A stretch of 64,000 nt of DNA, taken from contig NC_023033.1 in the NCBI RefSeq assembly GCF_000505665.1, positions 1,471,813 through 1,535,812 of the forward strand, given 5' to 3'. Positions within the stretch are counted from its first letter, which is position 1; each line of letters opens with the position of its first letter. Source of the DNA: Thermosynechococcus sp. NK55a (GTDB lineage: Bacteria > Cyanobacteriota > Cyanobacteriia > Thermosynechococcales > Thermosynechococcaceae). The translations under genes and the position numbers were made by a program. The notes under the pieces are model-generated. The model did no database searches, was not told where the DNA came from, and saw nothing but the letters and a program-made list of their open reading frames with translations. Of the stretch, positions 9,089 through 18,996 are shown one piece after another.

Positions 9089-10684
9089 TTAAGACAAGGC
9101 AGCGGCTAGGAGTTTTTGTGTATAGGGATGCTGCGGGCGAGCAAAGAGTTGTGCCGTAGGAGCAAGCTCGACAATTTTGCCACGATACATTACCGCAACG
9201 CGATCGCAAAAACGACGGGCGATCGCCAGATCGTGGGTGATAAAGAGATAGCTCAGTTGCAACTGTTCCTTTAACTCTTGCATCAGCGCCAGCACCTGGG
9301 CTTGAATATGGGCATCGAGCATACTCACCGGTTCATCACAGATCACCAGTTGAGGCTGGGTAATGAGGGCACGGGCGATCGCCACCCGCTGGCGTTGTCC
9401 CCCCGACAGGGCATGGGGATAGCGATGAAGGTAGGCTTCAGCCGGGGTCAATTCCACCTGCACCAACATCTCGCGCACCCGTTCCTGGGCAGCCCGTTTC
9501 CCCATCAGCCGATGAATGAGCAGTGGCTCTAGCAAATTTTGCGCCACGGTCATTTTGGGGTTCAGGCAGGCATGGGGGTCTTGGAAAATCATTTGCAGAT
9601 CACGGCGGGTTTGGCGCAGCTGGGCCGCCGACAATTGAGTTAAATTGCGCCCCCAAAAGACCACTTCACCGGCATTGGCAGGAATCAGTTGCAAAATTAA
9701 GCGCGAAAGTGTACTTTTGCCACAGCCAGACTCGCCAACAAGGCCAAGGGTTTCCCCACGCCGCAGCGTTAGGTCAACGCCGTCCACCGCCCGAATCGTG
9801 GTTTGCGGTTGTAACCATCCCCCCAAGCGGTAGTGCCGCTGTAAATTCTCAACTCGCAGCAGTTCCGGAGCCGTGTCCAAGGGCGGAGGCTGTGGAGAGG
9901 TGAGTTGGGTAGCCGCAAGCAAGGATTGGGTATAGGGGTGCTGTGGCCGTTGCAGCACTCGGTGAGCCGCTCCCAGTTCCACAATCTTGCCTTGGTGCAT
10001 TACCGCAAGGCGATCGCAATACTTGGCCATGAGTGCCAGATCATGGGAAATGAGTAACAGTCCCCGCTGCTCCTCTTGGCACAGGCGCGTGAGTTCCTCC
10101 AGAATTTCTGCGGCGACGGTTACATCCAGTGCCGTTGTCGGTTCATCGGCAATGATGAGGGGTGGGTTCAATAGCAAGGCAAGGGCGATCGCCACCCGTT
10201 GACGCATCCCCCCACTCAACTCATGGGGATACTGATGGAGGCGATTGGCAGGAATTTTTACTCGATCCAACACCTCAATAATGCGCTGCCGCCGTTGGGG
10301 ACGGCTCCAAGCAGACCAATGACTCCGCAACAGCTCATCGCAGTGGTCATAGACGCTCATGAGAGGATTGAGGCGCGTCATCGGATCCTGAAAGACCAAG
10401 CCAATTTGCTCGCCTCGCAGCCGCCGCAACTGGGAAGCAGTTAGGCCCAAAAGAGATTGCCCCTGAAGTGCGATCTCTCCAGAAACCTGTGACCGCGGTG
10501 GCAATAACTGCAAAATGGCTTTAGCAATTGTGGATTTGCCGCAACCCGACTCCCCGACTAAGCCAAACCGCTCCCCTGCAGCTACACAAAAAGAAACACC
10601 ATCCACCACAAATGTTGCAGCAGATGATGTCTCCCTTCTAGGGTAGGCGACCCGCAGTTCCCTAAGTTCTAAAAGAGTCGCCAT
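9089..10684 (-). CDS. Dipeptide/oligopeptide-type ABC transporter ATP-binding protein with two fused nucleotide-binding domains
   Basis: 531 residues holding two complete ABC ATPase modules in tandem. Each has Walker A 'GESGCGKST', and the signatures are '[15 protein letters not shown]' in the first half and '[15 protein letters not shown]' in the second, followed by Walker B with 'CDEPVSMLD'. The arrangement matches DppD-DppF or OppD-OppF fusions (YejF-like) that power peptide or nickel uptake. No permease or binding protein gene is adjacent, so the transporter partners lie elsewhere. The start lies 13 bp downstream of the psbO stop with no visible terminator, so read-through from psbO is possible. 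Confidence 0.88.
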   Translation of the reverse strand: MATLLELRELRVAYPRRETSSAATFVVDGVSFCVAAGERFGLVGESGCGKSTIAKAILQLLPPRSQVSGEIALQGQSLLGLTASQLRRLRGEQIGLVFQDPMTRLNPLMSVYDHCDELLRSHWSAWSRPQRRQRIIEVLDRVKIPANRLHQYPHELSGGMRQRVAIALALLLNPPLIIADEPTTALDVTVAAEILEELTRLCQEEQRGLLLISHDLALMAKYCDRLAVMHQGKIVELGAAHRVLQRPQHPYTQSLLAATQLTSPQPPPLDTAPELLRVENLQRHYRLGGWLQPQTTIRAVDGVDLTLRRGETLGLVGESGCGKSTLSRLILQLIPANAGEVVFWGRNLTQLSAAQLRQTRRDLQMIFQDPHACLNPKMTVAQNLLEPLLIHRLMGKRAAQERVREMLVQVELTPAEAYLHRYPHALSGGQRQRVAIARALITQPQLVICDEPVSMLDAHIQAQVLALMQELKEQLQLSYLFITHDLAIARRFCDRVAVMYRGKIVELAPTAQLFARPQHPYTQKLLAAALS

Positions 10685-10697
10685 GGACTTTTCGATC

Positions 10698-11516
10698 CTA
10701 GACAGGTTCGATGCGGGCGTAAAAGACCCCTTGAATTTTCACCTCATGGGGTTCGTGGGCACCCATATCATCATCGGAGAGTTGCTCACTTTCAAAGGTG
10801 CCAGCAATTTCACCGGTGCGGCCATCCACTTTCGCCACATTCAGAGAAATTTGACCCTTGGTGAGGGAGAAGCGTTTGACGTTGGCGCGAGCCAGTTCTT
10901 CTTCTTTAGCTTGGGGAAGGGCGATCGCCGAGTCATAACCAGAGGCCAAGCCCCGTCCTTTGGGATCGAGGAAGTTGGCAGTGCGGTAGGAGGGAACGTT
11001 GAATTCGCCCTTGAAATCCGTTGAAGTGGTGATGCTGGTCACGTTGGGCTGAGTGCTCGCCACCAAGTTTTTCACCGTAAACAGCAGTGGGATGCGCTCA
11101 CCACCAGGCATTTGCACTGTCACTGGTTGGAAATCAATCCCATCCTCTTCCACAAACGTAAGACTGCCATCGCTGTTGACCTTGAGTTCCCCTTGAATTT
11201 GATCCAAGCTCGTGGTTTCGCGGGTCACCAGTTTTGTGGGCACAAATTCGGCCTCTTGGCGTTTGTTCTTAGGCTCTTCCTTGACCAAAAATGTCGTCGG
11301 CTGCAGGCACAGTTGGGCAATGCGATAGGTTTGGGAGCTATCAATGGGATAGGCACCACGCGCCGTATCATCCAGGGTGGGGCACTTGTTGGCCAGACCT
11401 GTACCCACAATATCGTCATAGGTTAAAGTCTGTTTTGCAGCAAAGGCGGGGGCGCTCAAGGAAAAAATCCCTAGACATACCGCCAGCAGAGTCGCCATTA
11501 AAATGCGATATTTCAT
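10698..11516 (-). CDS. psbO: Photosystem II manganese-stabilising protein PsbO
   Basis: 272 residues: a 26-residue Sec signal peptide ending 'APAFA' and a mature protein starting 'AKQTLTYDDIVGTGLANKC'. The two conserved Cys (mature 19 and 44) form the known disulfide. The extrinsic protein sits on the lumenal face of photosystem II and stabilises the Mn4CaO5 cluster. The sequence is nearly that of Thermosynechococcus elongatus as I recall it, differing for example at 'IAQLCLQ', 'VQMPGG' and the C-terminal 'ARIEPV'. This is the strongest evidence for the source genus. It is transcribed toward the ABC ATPase gene. Confidence 0.98.
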   Translation of the reverse strand: MKYRILMATLLAVCLGIFSLSAPAFAAKQTLTYDDIVGTGLANKCPTLDDTARGAYPIDSSQTYRIAQLCLQPTTFLVKEEPKNKRQEAEFVPTKLVTRETTSLDQIQGELKVNSDGSLTFVEEDGIDFQPVTVQMPGGERIPLLFTVKNLVASTQPNVTSITTSTDFKGEFNVPSYRTANFLDPKGRGLASGYDSAIALPQAKEEELARANVKRFSLTKGQISLNVAKVDGRTGEIAGTFESEQLSDDDMGAHEPHEVKIQGVFYARIEPV

Positions 11517-11751
11517 GGTTAACCTCAGAAGTCAAAGCATCTCAAAGCAATCAAAGTGTGGGAGATAACCCTGCGTATAGAGTCCAGTGAAGGCAGCCAT
11601 GCAACTACCTTATCAATCCATGATTATACGGAGGTTTGCGATCGCCTCAGAAAGGAAATTTTCGCGATATTTTAATCTTGCAAGAGGAAAAACCGATGAG
11701 CCACTCCTCTGCCACCGAAGCTGCCAAGTAATCAGGATCAGGAGTAAATTC

Positions 11752-12270
11752 ATGAATGACAACGAGTTGTTTGCCGTTTTCGTTGCCGATGTTGTCAATG
11801 GTACCGAGAGCCTTGCCTCCAATCCCAACTATCGCATTGAGTCCGTCCTAGGAACTTTGCAACTGGTGGACAACCGAACTGGCCTCATTGCCATAGGCAA
11901 AAGTGAAGAGGGTCAACCACAGATCACAGTCAAGCGCTACTGCGATGCGTGGGAATCTTTGCGACAGGCATTGATCCATAGTTCATTTTTTCCGGACCTT
12001 GCCTACAACAAAGCACCACTGGTGCCCTTTACCCGTGCCCCCATTCCCAAAGACTATCAGCTCTATGATTGTGCTGCCGGTGAGATGTGGCGCTGTTGGC
12101 GACGGAGGACAGTTGATCATGTGCATATCTATACCGCGAATCACTGGCGATCGGTGGGGGAGGTTTCCTGTAGTGGCGGTGTGGTCTTTATCCTTCTTCC
12201 TGATTTGGAGAAAGGAATTGAGATAACCAGTTCTTCGCTGATGTCTTGGTTAGGCGTTCCCAATGCTTAA
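11752..12270 (+). CDS. Conserved-looking protein of unknown function
   Basis: 172 residues from the ATG at 11752, which has AGGAG 8-12 bp upstream; the frame is open further upstream to 11587, but that extension overlaps the psbO promoter region and lacks a ribosome site. I recognise no domain. The protein is soluble with no signal peptide or membrane helix, and has a Cys/Trp-rich middle ('YDCAAGEMWRCWRRR') and a hydrophobic beta-like strand 'GGVVFILLPDLEKG'. It lies between psbO (divergent) and a Ser/Thr kinase gene on the same strand 180 bp downstream; a link to the kinase is only positional. Confidence 0.6.
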   Translation: MNDNELFAVFVADVVNGTESLASNPNYRIESVLGTLQLVDNRTGLIAIGKSEEGQPQITVKRYCDAWESLRQALIHSSFFPDLAYNKAPLVPFTRAPIPKDYQLYDCAAGEMWRCWRRRTVDHVHIYTANHWRSVGEVSCSGGVVFILLPDLEKGIEITSSSLMSWLGVPNA

Positions 12271-12450
12271 AACCCTAAAACTGCTTAAGAAACTACGGAT
12301 TGGGGAGAGCGATCGCCCCCATGGCTCAAATGGAGCAAACAGAACCCAAAGATTCCAGAGATAATATTAAGTAACTGATGGAGTAACGACCAAGCAACGT
12401 CAACCTTGCCTGCTTGCGATCTCGCCAGCCGATTTCCCTCCGAGGCAACT

Positions 12451-13998
12451 ATGTCAGAACCCCACCGCGACACCAACATCGGCCAAGTCCTCATGAACCG
12501 GTATCGGCTCACGGAGTTAATTGGCAAAGGCTCAATGGGGCGGGTCTATCGCGCAGAAGATAGTCTCCTTGGGGGTGTTCCCGTTGCCGTTAAATTCCTG
12601 TCCCACAGCCTGCTCAACGATCGCATGAAAACCCGCTTTGCCCAAGAAGCGCGGGCGGGTGCTCTCCTCGGCCAGAAAAGTATGCACGTGGTGCGGGTGC
12701 TCGACTACGGCATGAACAACGAGGAAATTCCCTTCTACGTCATGGAATTTTTAGAGGGAGAAAACCTCAGTGATTTGCTCCTAGAAGAACCCCTGCCTTT
12801 AAGCCGATTTCTGCGCATTGCACGGCACATGTGCCTTGGTCTTCAGGTAGCCCATGAAGGAATTATCATCGAAGGCCAAAAATGCCCGATTATTCATCGT
12901 GACATCAAACCCAGTAATGTCCTTGTGATTCAGGATGGCACGATGGGGGAACTCGCCAAGCTATTAGATTTTGGGATTGCCAAATTTTTGGGGGATGTCT
13001 CTGAAAAGGGTCAAACCTCGTCGTTTATGGGCACTTTGGCCTATTGTTCGCCAGAACAAATTGAAGGGCGGGAATTGGATCACCGCTCTGATATCTACAG
13101 TCTTGGCATCACCATGTATGAGTTACTCACAGGCAAGATGCCCATTCAGGCGGAAAGCCACTCTATCGGTAGTTGGTTTAAGGCGCACCACTTCCAAAAG
13201 CCCATTCCCTTCAATGTGGCGAGTCCGGGGCTGCATCTTCCCCCTGCCCTTGAGGAACTGATCATGGCCTGTATGGCCAAATCCCCCAGTGATCGCCCCC
13301 AAAATGTTGCGGAAATTATCAAAGTTCTCACAGCTGTTGAGGAACAGTTTGGCAGTACTCGAGTCACCCAGCCGGGGGTAGGGGTTGCCGCCAAAGTATC
13401 TCAACCCTCAGAACGCCAATCTCAACCGCCTGTTGCCCTTGCGACGGTTGAGGAAGTCTGCTGGCAAAGTGTTTGGCCTGCGGATAAACCTGTAGCGGAA
13501 ATTGTCTTTCCCGTGCCCTTGTATGCCCAACGGGAATCAGCGGCGTCGCTGTGGGTGATGTTGCCTCGGTCAGAGATTGATCGGCGCATGCTTAATCTTC
13601 GCTACAACCAGTTTCTCTTCACCACCAGTCCCCACCCGATGATCCTCTGGATTACGGCTATTTATGATCCCCAGCAAGGTCCCCGCTGGTTGCCCTGTTA
13701 TTTGGATATGAAGCTGCCACGCAACCAAGAACTCTGCCTTTTGCTTTCGGAAACGGGTTATTACCCGCTGCTCTTTTTCTCCCTTGAGGATCCGCAACAC
13801 TGCCTCAATGTCCGCATGTTTACAATCGCAACCTTTCAGCGGCAACTCCTACGGGACTGGCTGCAAACCAGTAAAAACTTACCCAGTTCGGCCCCAGCGG
13901 TTGTGAGCCGTAATCTCCTCAAGGCAGAATTTGAAAACTATAAGCCCCAAATCCTCGCCAAGCTAGAGAACGTGAAGATGGCTACAGTCATTGATTAG
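12451..13998 (+). CDS. Serine/threonine protein kinase (Hanks/PKN type) with a cyanobacterial C-terminal domain
   Basis: 515 residues from the ATG at 12451 (GAGG upstream); an earlier in-frame ATG at 12406 is less likely. The kinase domain spans about residues 17-290: Gly loop 'GKGSMGRV', Lys48 in 'VAVK', catalytic loop 'HRDIKPSN' with Asp151, 'DFG' at 173-175, and 'SPEQ' of the APE region, so all catalytic residues are present. There is no transmembrane helix, unlike PknB. After a linker, residues about 340-515 form a separate domain I cannot name ('YNQFLFTTSPHPMILWIT'), which may sense or dock substrates. The target is unknown. Confidence 0.85.
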   Translation: MSEPHRDTNIGQVLMNRYRLTELIGKGSMGRVYRAEDSLLGGVPVAVKFLSHSLLNDRMKTRFAQEARAGALLGQKSMHVVRVLDYGMNNEEIPFYVMEFLEGENLSDLLLEEPLPLSRFLRIARHMCLGLQVAHEGIIIEGQKCPIIHRDIKPSNVLVIQDGTMGELAKLLDFGIAKFLGDVSEKGQTSSFMGTLAYCSPEQIEGRELDHRSDIYSLGITMYELLTGKMPIQAESHSIGSWFKAHHFQKPIPFNVASPGLHLPPALEELIMACMAKSPSDRPQNVAEIIKVLTAVEEQFGSTRVTQPGVGVAAKVSQPSERQSQPPVALATVEEVCWQSVWPADKPVAEIVFPVPLYAQRESAASLWVMLPRSEIDRRMLNLRYNQFLFTTSPHPMILWITAIYDPQQGPRWLPCYLDMKLPRNQELCLLLSETGYYPLLFFSLEDPQHCLNVRMFTIATFQRQLLRDWLQTSKNLPSSAPAVVSRNLLKAEFENYKPQILAKLENVKMATVID

Positions 13999-14113
13999 GG
14001 ATATCGCGATCGCTCTCTAGGGCAGCAATAGAGAAAAATATATTAAGAGTTGTTGCGCAATTGGTAAAGAATTGTTACAGTGAGGGTACAGGGTTCGATC
14101 AGGAGTCAAAACC

Positions 14114-14284
14114 ATGGAAGATACCAAAACCATTAAAGCTGAAGACCGCAATGCATGGGTGTTTGGATTTACCCCCCAAGCTGAAATTTGGAACGGCCGC
14201 CTTGCCATGATTGGCTTTGTGGCGGCACTGCTCACAGAACTGATCACCAAACAAGGCGTGCTTCACTTCTGGGGTCTCCTCTAG
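14114..14284 (+). CDS. hli: High-light-inducible protein (Hli/SCP, one-helix chlorophyll a/b-binding family)
   Basis: A 56-residue protein with AGGAG 8 bp before its ATG. It has the Hli signature 'AEIWNGRLAMIGF' (Glu24, Asn27, Arg29), where Glu/Asn ligate chlorophyll and Glu-Arg pair in the helix dimer, followed by the single membrane helix to about residue 45. Hli proteins bind chlorophyll and carotenoid at PSII assembly intermediates and dissipate excess energy. The family is commonly controlled by the NblS/RpaB pathway, and nblS is 11 kb upstream. A rho-independent terminator follows at 14328-14352, so the gene is probably monocistronic. Confidence 0.93.
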   Translation: MEDTKTIKAEDRNAWVFGFTPQAEIWNGRLAMIGFVAALLTELITKQGVLHFWGLL

Positions 14285-14327
14285 ACCTTCACTTTCTCCC
14301 AATTTTCAGCGGTCAAAGTGTCATTTT

Positions 14328-14352
14328 GAGGTCAGTAATGGCCTCTTTTTTT
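14328..14352 (+). terminator. Rho-independent terminator of the hli gene
   Basis: Seven-bp stem GAGGTCA/TGGCCTC (one G-U pair) with a GTAA loop, followed by seven T residues, 44 bp after the hli stop codon. Confidence 0.85.
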
Positions 14353-14520
14353 GGCCAATTGACGGTTTAACACCGCTTTTTCCCCCAAGCGATCACACAG
14401 GTGAAACACGAAAGACCAGATAGAGGATGGCTCTCCCTTTATGCATCCCAATGTTAAGAACGATAGCGGGAAGCTCCGCTGTCAAAGCTTGAATGATTTC
14501 GGAATTGAGAGTTTGGGAAT

Positions 14521-14856
14521 CTAGGAGTGATTTACACGGGGAATCCCCAGACTATAGTTGCGCACACGACTATTGAGGTTGTAGCCAATTTCCCCTTGCA
14601 TCAGTAAGAAGCGAATAAAGTGCTCCAAGTCTGAGCCAATCCGCCGCAAATTGTATTCCGTCAGGTCTTCCCCTGCGGCATTGGCCACCAATTCCTGAAA
14701 CTTGGCTTCCACTTTCGCAAGGGCGGCTTCATTCCACTCCAATTCGTTATCGGGATCCACATTCAGCGTCAGCGTTTCGGTATCAGGATGAACTTCACCA
14801 TCTACCACATGGCCGGCATAGATGTGAACGTGGCGTGTTGTGGACTTCAGTAGCAT
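14521..14856 (-). CDS. ndhM: NAD(P)H-quinone oxidoreductase subunit M
   Basis: 111 residues starting 'MLLKSTTRHVHIYAG' and containing the conserved 'LTLNVDPDNELEW' and 'YNLRRIGSDLEHFIR' blocks of NdhM. This oxygenic-photosynthesis-specific subunit of the NDH-1 peripheral arm is needed for assembly of the complex, which runs cyclic electron flow, respiration and CO2 uptake. Length is typical. It stands alone, convergent with hli, while the NdhF/NdhD genes of the same complex are at 53.9-57.3 kb. The C-terminus is shorter than the Synechocystis protein as I recall it. Confidence 0.93.
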   Translation of the reverse strand: MLLKSTTRHVHIYAGHVVDGEVHPDTETLTLNVDPDNELEWNEAALAKVEAKFQELVANAAGEDLTEYNLRRIGSDLEHFIRFLLMQGEIGYNLNSRVRNYSLGIPRVNHS

Positions 14857-14996
14857 GGCTAATCCAATGACGAGTGGACAGTAGTTCGTAAACGCTTTTA
14901 CTATACCAAGAATTCTTTCAAGGAAAGTTTAGAAAAACTCATGCTTTAGCCCAAGAATCAGTAATGGCACTGAGCTGGTTTCTATGCTGCTTTTGG

Positions 14997-15521
14997 CTAG
15001 CGATCGCTGAACATCAAAGGGGCAATCGCCCCCTCTATCAATCCAGATTTTAGGTGCCTCGCAAAATTTCCCATTTGCGGATAGGGTGGGCTGGCTGATT
15101 TTTGCATGCCGGTCGTTGCCACAGGCGCCGCCGACCACTGGCCCAAGGGGAGGGTCACTGTGGGGACGGATGTTAACCCCCTCCCCATTGGCGCGAGTAA
15201 TACTGAAGGCATTAAAATGGCATTAAAATCATATCTATCATATTTACCGACAACTGTAACGGTTTCGCCCGGCTGGCGATTGATTTGGTAAAACCAACGC
15301 GGCCCCGCATCCACCATCACTTGGCCAGTGCTGTTATCGAGGATGAATGGATTACCAACGACGCTGCGAACTGTGCCGCGAAGGGTCATCCCCTGAAAGT
15401 TCGTCAAATTGTGAATCGGTGTTGCCGACGGGGCACAGGTCTCAGTTATTGGTGGAAGAACGACCCCCGTAATACCGACAAAGAGAGGACAACTAAGGCT
15501 CCATAAACGTTTTATAACCAT
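14997..15521 (-). CDS. Exported protein with an OB-fold-like domain, unknown function
   Basis: 174 residues. The N-terminus has a hydrophobic signal-like stretch ('LWSLSCPLFVGITGVVLP'). Residues about 45-105 resemble the bacterial OB-fold of small exported proteins: 'MTLRGTVRSVVGNPFILDN', then 'GQVMVDAGPRWFYQIN', 'GETVTVVGKYDRYDFNA'. That fold binds small ligands or protein partners. The C-terminal ~50 residues look disordered (Pro, Ser, Ala-rich). No functional partner is adjacent. The OB-fold call is from pattern, not alignment. Confidence 0.55.
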   Translation of the reverse strand: MVIKRLWSLSCPLFVGITGVVLPPITETCAPSATPIHNLTNFQGMTLRGTVRSVVGNPFILDNSTGQVMVDAGPRWFYQINRQPGETVTVVGKYDRYDFNAILMPSVLLAPMGRGLTSVPTVTLPLGQWSAAPVATTGMQKSASPPYPQMGNFARHLKSGLIEGAIAPLMFSDR

Positions 15522-15587
15522 TTTTTCCTAATTTTTCCTAAATATCTTGACTTATAACTTAGGGAACAAAAAATGATAGAAATATAA

Positions 15588-15893
15588 TCAGAAATTATGC
15601 TTATGGGAAGTAAAAAACACACTCGTTTCTTGACCCACACAACTTTGAATTTCTATGTTTGAATTTCTATGTTGCCCTCGATGGGCATCGACAATTTGCT
15701 TGACGATCGCTAGCCCCAAACCAAATCCCCGCGGTTGTTCCTGACCTTGGCAAATGCGATAAAAGCGCTCGCACCGATGGGGAGGCACGGCTTCTGGAAT
15801 ACCGCTCCCCCTGTCCACGACAGAAATTTGAACATCGCGATCCGTAAATGTAGAGCAAAAGGCTGACAATTGGCCAGTTGTCCTTAGAGCCAA
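15588..15893 (-). pseudogene. Histidine kinase remnant (C-terminal HATPase fragment)
   Basis: About 100 residues carrying only the end of a sensor-kinase ATPase domain: a G1-like box 'VVDRGSGIP', then 'ERFYRICQ' and a G2 box 'GFGLGLAIVKQIVDAH'. There is no His box or N box upstream, the frame's own start is in unrelated sequence, and 'HRGQHRNSNIEIQSCVG' disrupts the usual 'HGG.I...S..G.GT.F' end with an apparent short insertion. It is best read as the decayed 3' end of a kinase gene. The flanks (15522-15587 and 15894-16222) are AT-richer than the rest of the window. Confidence 0.65.
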
Positions 15894-16222
15894 AAATAAA
15901 AGGTACTCAATAGATGCGTAGTTTGTTTAGCCATTTGAGAAATGTTGGTTGGATTTTGCGCCACTGTTATCAGAGATTCAAAAGCCGTTTAGAGCAGTTT
16001 CTTTATCTAAGGTGCCATGTGAATGGGCTGTTGCTGATGGAGATCATGAATACGCATTCCTCAAGGCGGGGGCGATCGCCGGTATAAAAAACTATGGTAA
16101 CCATGTTGAAATTCCATTGCAATTAGACAACAAAGAGCCAAGTTCAGTTCCATGTAAGTTTAAGGTTGAGCAGAAGGGGAAGGCGTGCTTAACTTAGTTA
16201 AAGAGTTTTTAACATTTGCTCT
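15894..16222. other. Intergenic stretch with one doubtful ORF
   Basis: 329 bases between the kinase remnant and the antiporter gene. A plus-strand frame at 15949-16197 could encode about 82 residues from a TTG, ending 'VPCKFKVEQKGKACLT'. It lacks a ribosome site and I recognise nothing in it. A HIP1 palindrome sits at 16072-16079. The tract is probably decayed sequence continuous with the kinase remnant. Confidence 0.4.
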
Positions 16223-17620
16223 ATGCCCTTGATAACGTCACTTTTGCAACCTTTGCCTGCCGATGTTGCAGCAGAATCAGTGAACCTGGCGGAAGCGGGT
16301 CCATTGATCTTGGCCGCTGTTCTGCTGAGTCTAGTGGTGATCTACTTTGCCAGCAAAGTCGGCGGTGAAATTTGTGCCCGCATTAACTTTCCACCTGTAC
16401 TGGGAGAACTGGTAGGGGGTGTGGTCGTTGGTATTTCCGTCTTGCACCTGTTGGTTTTTTCTGAAGGGGGACCAACGGAACCCTCGGTTCTGACGACCTT
16501 TATCCAACAGACGGCAGGCATTGATGGCACTGTCGCTTCAGTAGTTGCCAATACCGCCAGCGAAGTTATTTCCGTCCTCTCGGAAATTGGCGTCATGATC
16601 CTGCTCTTTGAGATTGGCCTGGAGTCGGATTTAGAGGGCCTGCTGAAGGTGGGGCCTCAGGCTGCCATCGTTGCTGTGGTGGGGGTGGTGACTCCCTTTG
16701 CCGCTGGCACCCTTGGCCTTGTGACACTGTTTCATGTGGACTTGGTCCCCGCCATCTTTGCCGGTGCGGCTCTCACGGCAACCAGTATCGGGATCACGGC
16801 CAAAGTCCTTGCGGAGATTCAACGGCTGACTTCCCCGGAAGGTCAAATTATCATTGGGGCAGCGGTTCTGGATGACATTCTTGGCATTATTGTGCTGGCA
16901 GTGGTGGCGAGTCTAGCCAAAACCGGCACAGTGGAGATCAGCAATGTGATCTATCTGATTATTAGCTCCGTCGTATTTTTGGTGGGCTCTGTGATGGTGG
17001 GGCGGCTGCTGAGTCCTTTCTTTTTGGGGATGGTCGATCGCCTGAGCACACGCGGTAACTTGCTGGTTCCCTCCTTGATCTTCGCCTTTGTCCTGGGTTA
17101 TGTGGCTGTGATTCTGCAACTGGAAGCGATTCTCGGTGCGTTTACCGCTGGCTTAGTCCTTGGGGAAACAGAAAAACGACGGGAGCTAGAGGAGCAGGTT
17201 TTGCCCATTGCCGATATGTTGGTGCCGGTGTTCTTTGTCTGTGTCGGCGCACGCACCGATATTAGTGTTCTCAACCCCCTAGAATCGGCCAATCGTGCGG
17301 GTCTGATCATTGCCTCTTTCCTCGTGCTGGTGGCCATTGTTGGTAAGGTGGTCGCAGGAGCAGCGGTCTTTGGTCAGCCGGGAATTAACCGCTGGGCGAT
17401 TGGCATTGGCATGGTGCCGCGAGGCGAAGTCGGACTGATTTTTGCCGCTGTCGGGTCTGCCAGTGGTGTCCTCTCGAAGGCTCTAGATGCTGGCATTATC
17501 GTGATGGTGATTGTGACCACGTTCGTTGCGCCCCCTCTGTTGCGCTTGGTCTTTAAGCCAGAGGCCACAGAGGCGTTACCGACCTCGGATATTGCAGTAG
17601 AATCTCCCCCAGAAGGATAG
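16223..17620 (+). CDS. CPA2-family Na+(K+)/H+ antiporter, NhaS3/NapA-like
   Basis: 465 residues with about 12 membrane helices. Family features include '[16 protein letters not shown]' (helix 2) and the paired acidic motif '[12 protein letters not shown]' with two adjacent Asp, the ion-binding ND/DD site of CPA2 carriers, and '[12 protein letters not shown]' near the end with the conserved Arg-Gly-Glu. Length and motifs fit Synechocystis NhaS3, a thylakoid Na+/H+ antiporter, though I assign only the family. There is no C-terminal TrkA-N domain, unlike KefB/C. trmFO follows after 2 bp, so they are probably cotranscribed. Confidence 0.85.
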   Translation: MPLITSLLQPLPADVAAESVNLAEAGPLILAAVLLSLVVIYFASKVGGEICARINFPPVLGELVGGVVVGISVLHLLVFSEGGPTEPSVLTTFIQQTAGIDGTVASVVANTASEVISVLSEIGVMILLFEIGLESDLEGLLKVGPQAAIVAVVGVVTPFAAGTLGLVTLFHVDLVPAIFAGAALTATSIGITAKVLAEIQRLTSPEGQIIIGAAVLDDILGIIVLAVVASLAKTGTVEISNVIYLIISSVVFLVGSVMVGRLLSPFFLGMVDRLSTRGNLLVPSLIFAFVLGYVAVILQLEAILGAFTAGLVLGETEKRRELEEQVLPIADMLVPVFFVCVGARTDISVLNPLESANRAGLIIASFLVLVAIVGKVVAGAAVFGQPGINRWAIGIGMVPRGEVGLIFAAVGSASGVLSKALDAGIIVMVIVTTFVAPPLLRLVFKPEATEALPTSDIAVESPPEG

Positions 17621-17622
17621 CA

Positions 17623-18996
17623 ATGGAACCGATTACGGTCATTGGTGGTGGTTTAGCCGGTACAGAAGCGGCTTGGCAAATTGCCCGTGCCGGTCTGCCG
17701 GTGGTGCTGTATGAAATGCGCCCGCACGTGGCCAGTCCAGCCCACCATACGGCGGAGTTGGCAGAGTTGGTATGCAGTAATTCCTTTGGCGCCAAGGCGA
17801 GCGATCGCGCCACGGGGCTATTACACCATGAACTGCGTGCCCTTGGGTCACTGATTATTGCCACTGCCGATCGCCATCAAGTGCCTGCCGGCGGCGCCCT
17901 GGCGGTGGATCGCGCCCAGTTTAGTCGTGAGGTAACTGAAACCCTCGAAAGCCATCCCCTCGTGACAGTGCAGCGCGAAGAACTGCCCCGCCTCCCAGAA
18001 AACGGGATTGTGGTCTTGGCCACCGGCCCACTGACCAGTGAGGCCCTGAGTGCCGATCTTCAATGCTTTACCGGACTGGACTACCTGAGTTTTTTTGATG
18101 CCGCCAGCCCAATTGTGGTCGGGGAGTCCATTAACCGTGAGGTGGCCTTTTTGGCTTCCCGCTATGACCGCGGCGAAGCGGCTTATCTCAACTGTCCCTT
18201 CAGTGCTGAAGCATACCAGCGGTTTTGGCAGGCGCTTTGTGAAGCTGAACAAGCGCCCCTCAAGGACTTTGAGCGCGAGAATGCCCAATTTTTTGAGGCT
18301 TGCCTACCCGTAGAGGAATTGGCGCGGCGAGGGGTGGATACCCTGCGGTTTGGCCCTTTGAAACCTGTGGGCTTGCGGGATCCACGCACGGGGGAGCGTC
18401 CCTATGCGGTGGCACAACTGCGCCAGGAGGATCGCCATGGCCAACTGTGGAACTTGGTGGGGTTTCAAACCAATCTGCGCTGGGGGGAGCAGCAGCGGGT
18501 CTTTCGCATGATCCCCGGCTTAGAGCAGGCGGAGTTTGTGCGCATGGGGGTGATGCACCGCAATACCTTCTTAAATGCCCCGAAGTTGTTGAGGGCCAGT
18601 CTTCAGTTTCGCGATCGCCCCACCCTCTTGGCAGCGGGTCAAATTACCGGTACCGAAGGTTATACGGCGGCGGCAGCAGGGGGCTGGCTAGCGGGAACGA
18701 ACGCAGCTCGCTTGGCACGGGGACTTGCACCCTTGGTATTGCCCCCAACAACGATGGCTGGTGCCCTCTTTCACTACATCAGTACTGCTGAGAGCAAAAC
18801 CTTTCAGCCGATGCCCCCCAACTTTGGCATTTTGCCACCCCTAGAGCAACCAGTGCGTCAAAAGGCGTTGCGCTATGCCGCCTATCGCGATCGCGCCCTC
18901 AAAGATTTAAGCACCTGGGCAACAGCCATGTCGCTGCCCCTACAGCCTCTAGAGTTAGATGGGTGCAATCCTGCTGCCGTTGAAGCTGGAGCCTAA
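17623..18996 (+). CDS. trmFO: Folate/FAD-dependent tRNA (uracil-54-C5)-methyltransferase TrmFO
   Basis: 457 residues. The N-terminus '[16 protein letters not shown]' is the FAD-binding Rossmann motif, followed by 'YEMRP' and '[23 protein letters not shown]', the family signature. TrmFO uses 5,10-methylene-THF and FADH2 to make m5U54 in the tRNA T loop. The C-terminal FAD-binding '[25 protein letters not shown]' region is split in my quote only: 'GQITGTEGY' and '[14 protein letters not shown]'. The start has GAAGGA 6 bp upstream. The 3' end overlaps the convergent tsaE gene by 98 bp. Confidence 0.95.
   Translation: MEPITVIGGGLAGTEAAWQIARAGLPVVLYEMRPHVASPAHHTAELAELVCSNSFGAKASDRATGLLHHELRALGSLIIATADRHQVPAGGALAVDRAQFSREVTETLESHPLVTVQREELPRLPENGIVVLATGPLTSEALSADLQCFTGLDYLSFFDAASPIVVGESINREVAFLASRYDRGEAAYLNCPFSAEAYQRFWQALCEAEQAPLKDFERENAQFFEACLPVEELARRGVDTLRFGPLKPVGLRDPRTGERPYAVAQLRQEDRHGQLWNLVGFQTNLRWGEQQRVFRMIPGLEQAEFVRMGVMHRNTFLNAPKLLRASLQFRDRPTLLAAGQITGTEGYTAAAAGGWLAGTNAARLARGLAPLVLPPTTMAGALFHYISTAESKTFQPMPPNFGILPPLEQPVRQKALRYAAYRDRALKDLSTWATAMSLPLQPLELDGCNPAAVEAGA

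Noticed and set aside
14060-14092. HLR1 (RpaB-binding) site upstream of hli
   Set aside because: One GTTACA and one GGTACA half are present, but 11 bp apart rather than the usual 10, and the second half is degenerate; not strong enough to list.
14084-14100. A tRNA-like T-arm sequence (GGTTCGATC)
   Set aside because: No matching acceptor, D or anticodon arms surround it, and it lies in the hli leader, with the ribosome site for hli just after it.
14964-15053. A 29-residue ORF with a hydrophobic N-terminus (MALSWFLCCFWLAIAEHQ)
   Set aside because: It overlaps the antisense end of the OB-fold gene, has no ribosome site and no recognised relative.
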